Assembly: GCA_012959785.1 (NCBI GenBank)
Contig: DUCM01000005.1
Location: 310,001 to 374,000, forward strand
DNA from: Planctomycetota bacterium
GTDB lineage: Bacteria; Planctomycetota; UBA1135; GCA-002686595
Reading direction: 5' to 3'
Length of the DNA: 64,000 nucleotides
The notes under the pieces are model-generated. The model saw nothing but the letters and a program-made list of their open reading frames with translations, did no database searches and was not told the origin of the DNA. Position numbers and translations under genes: made by a program. This document shows, in pieces, positions 63,513-64,000 of the stretch (its first letter is position 1; every line of letters begins with the position of its first letter).

Positions 63513-64000
63513 ATGAGCAACCCCGCCCTCGCTTTCGTCTCGCGCATGAACGAGTTCATCGACGCCTCGCCCTCGCCCTATCACGCCTGCAATAGCGCAG
63601 CGGAAATGCTCGCGGCGGCGGGTTTCAAGCAGCTAGCGGAGCAGGATGGATGGGAGGCTGCTCCAGGGGCCTGGTATGTGCGCCGCGGCGGAAGCTTGGT
63701 GGCCTGGGTCCTCGCGCCGGGCCAGGATAGCTGCGCCGGCTTTCGCATCCTGGGAGCTCACAGCGATAGTCCCAACCTGCGTCTGAAACCCAAACCGGAT
63801 CGCCGCCGCTCTGGCTGTTTGCAACTGGGCGTTGAAGTCTACGGCGGGGTGCTTTTGAACTCCTGGATCGACCGCGACCTGGGGCTCTCGGGGCGCGTGC
63901 AGGTGCGCGGCGAAGACGGACCGCGAGAACTCCTCTTCCTCGCCAATAGGCCCCTGCTCAAGATCCCCCAACTCGCCATCCATCTCGACCGCGAGATCAG
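63513..64000 (+). CDS. M18 family aminopeptidase (5' part only, runs off the window)
   Basis: The first 162 codons of an M18 (aspartyl aminopeptidase, ApeB/DNPEP-like) enzyme: FIDASPSPYHACNSAAEML, ILGAHSDSPNLRLKPKP (first metal-binding His) and VEVYGGVLLNSWIDRDLGLSGRV. Cytoplasmic dodecameric peptidase with two zinc ions in the family. The rest, including the remaining ligands, is outside. Its start lies 22 bp from the divergent GH127-like gene. Confidence 0.92.
   Translation, partial: MSNPALAFVSRMNEFIDASPSPYHACNSAAEMLAAAGFKQLAEQDGWEAAPGAWYVRRGGSLVAWVLAPGQDSCAGFRILGAHSDSPNLRLKPKPDRRRSGCLQLGVEVYGGVLLNSWIDRDLGLSGRVQVRGEDGPRELLFLANRPLLKIPQLAIHLDREI

Overview
This window comes from a high-GC diderm bacterium, most likely a member of the Planctomycetota or a nearby PVC lineage. 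That placement is an inference from gene content. Supporting signs are lipid A and heptose genes (lpxH, gmhB), a DUF1573 lipoprotein, a Minf_1886-family protein, large TPR/HEAT proteins, an EF-P with a non-lysine loop tip, and many GTG or TTG starts. No phage, plasmid, CRISPR array or intact insertion sequence is visible. All coding capacity looks chromosomal and dense, with frequent ATGA/GTGA stop-start overlaps.

Layout. 1-4400: a HEAT-repeat protein running off the left edge, then a membrane glycosyltransferase / small membrane protein / sulfatase-like lipoprotein operon and a P-loop kinase-like gene. 4631-6974: DUF1573 lipoprotein convergent with tyrS. 7118-15471 (minus): FHA-like membrane protein, degenerate GGDEF, sigma-54 response regulator, lpxH, cmk, plsC, rpsA and a lipoprotein, so signalling genes sit in line with lipid and translation housekeeping genes. 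15606-19667 (plus): a secreted protein, rpoN and efp. 19701-24357: a GT39-type transferase, a PEGA lipoprotein with gmhB, and two GT2 enzymes. 24650-31688 (plus): a kinase-like protein lacking catalytic motifs, a sigma-54 activator and a 1367-residue TPR protein.

32096-46551 (minus) is a polysaccharide locus: UXS, glmS, UDP-glucuronate epimerase-like gene, rmlA, rmlD, rmlB, wza-like export lipoprotein, wzz-like chain-length protein, an exosortase-A-type O-antigen ligase, an asparagine-synthase-like amidotransferase and a DUF3473-type polysaccharide deacetylase. It supplies UDP-GlcNAc precursor, UDP-uronate/xylose and dTDP-deoxysugar, and carries export and polymerisation functions. rmlC, a flippase and the exosortase itself are not in the window. 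46591-49129: accC, accB, moaC. 49480-54924: an S41 protease with calcium-type loops, Minf_1886 protein, holB, tmk and a methyltransferase. 54928-61078: a TPR metallopeptidase, a peptidoglycan amidase lipoprotein, uppP and ald. Then come tRNA-Val(GAC), a GH127-fold protein without the known catalytic residues, and the start of an M18 aminopeptidase.

The most interesting signals are: (a) a perfectly symmetric divergent promoter in the 22 bp between the GH127-like gene and the M18 gene, apparently giving two leaderless mRNAs; (b) sigma-54 biology, with rpoN, one canonical activator, one activator altered in both the GAFTGA loop and Walker B, a kinase-like protein without a phosphoacceptor, and two GG-N10-GC promoter-like sites, one orphaned in a 407-bp gap; (c) two copies of a palindromic extragenic element of 80-97 bp; and (d) pseudo-enzyme forms (GGDEF, kinase-like, GH127). 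Start codons were chosen by family alignment and signal peptides, so several differ from the longest possible reading frame.
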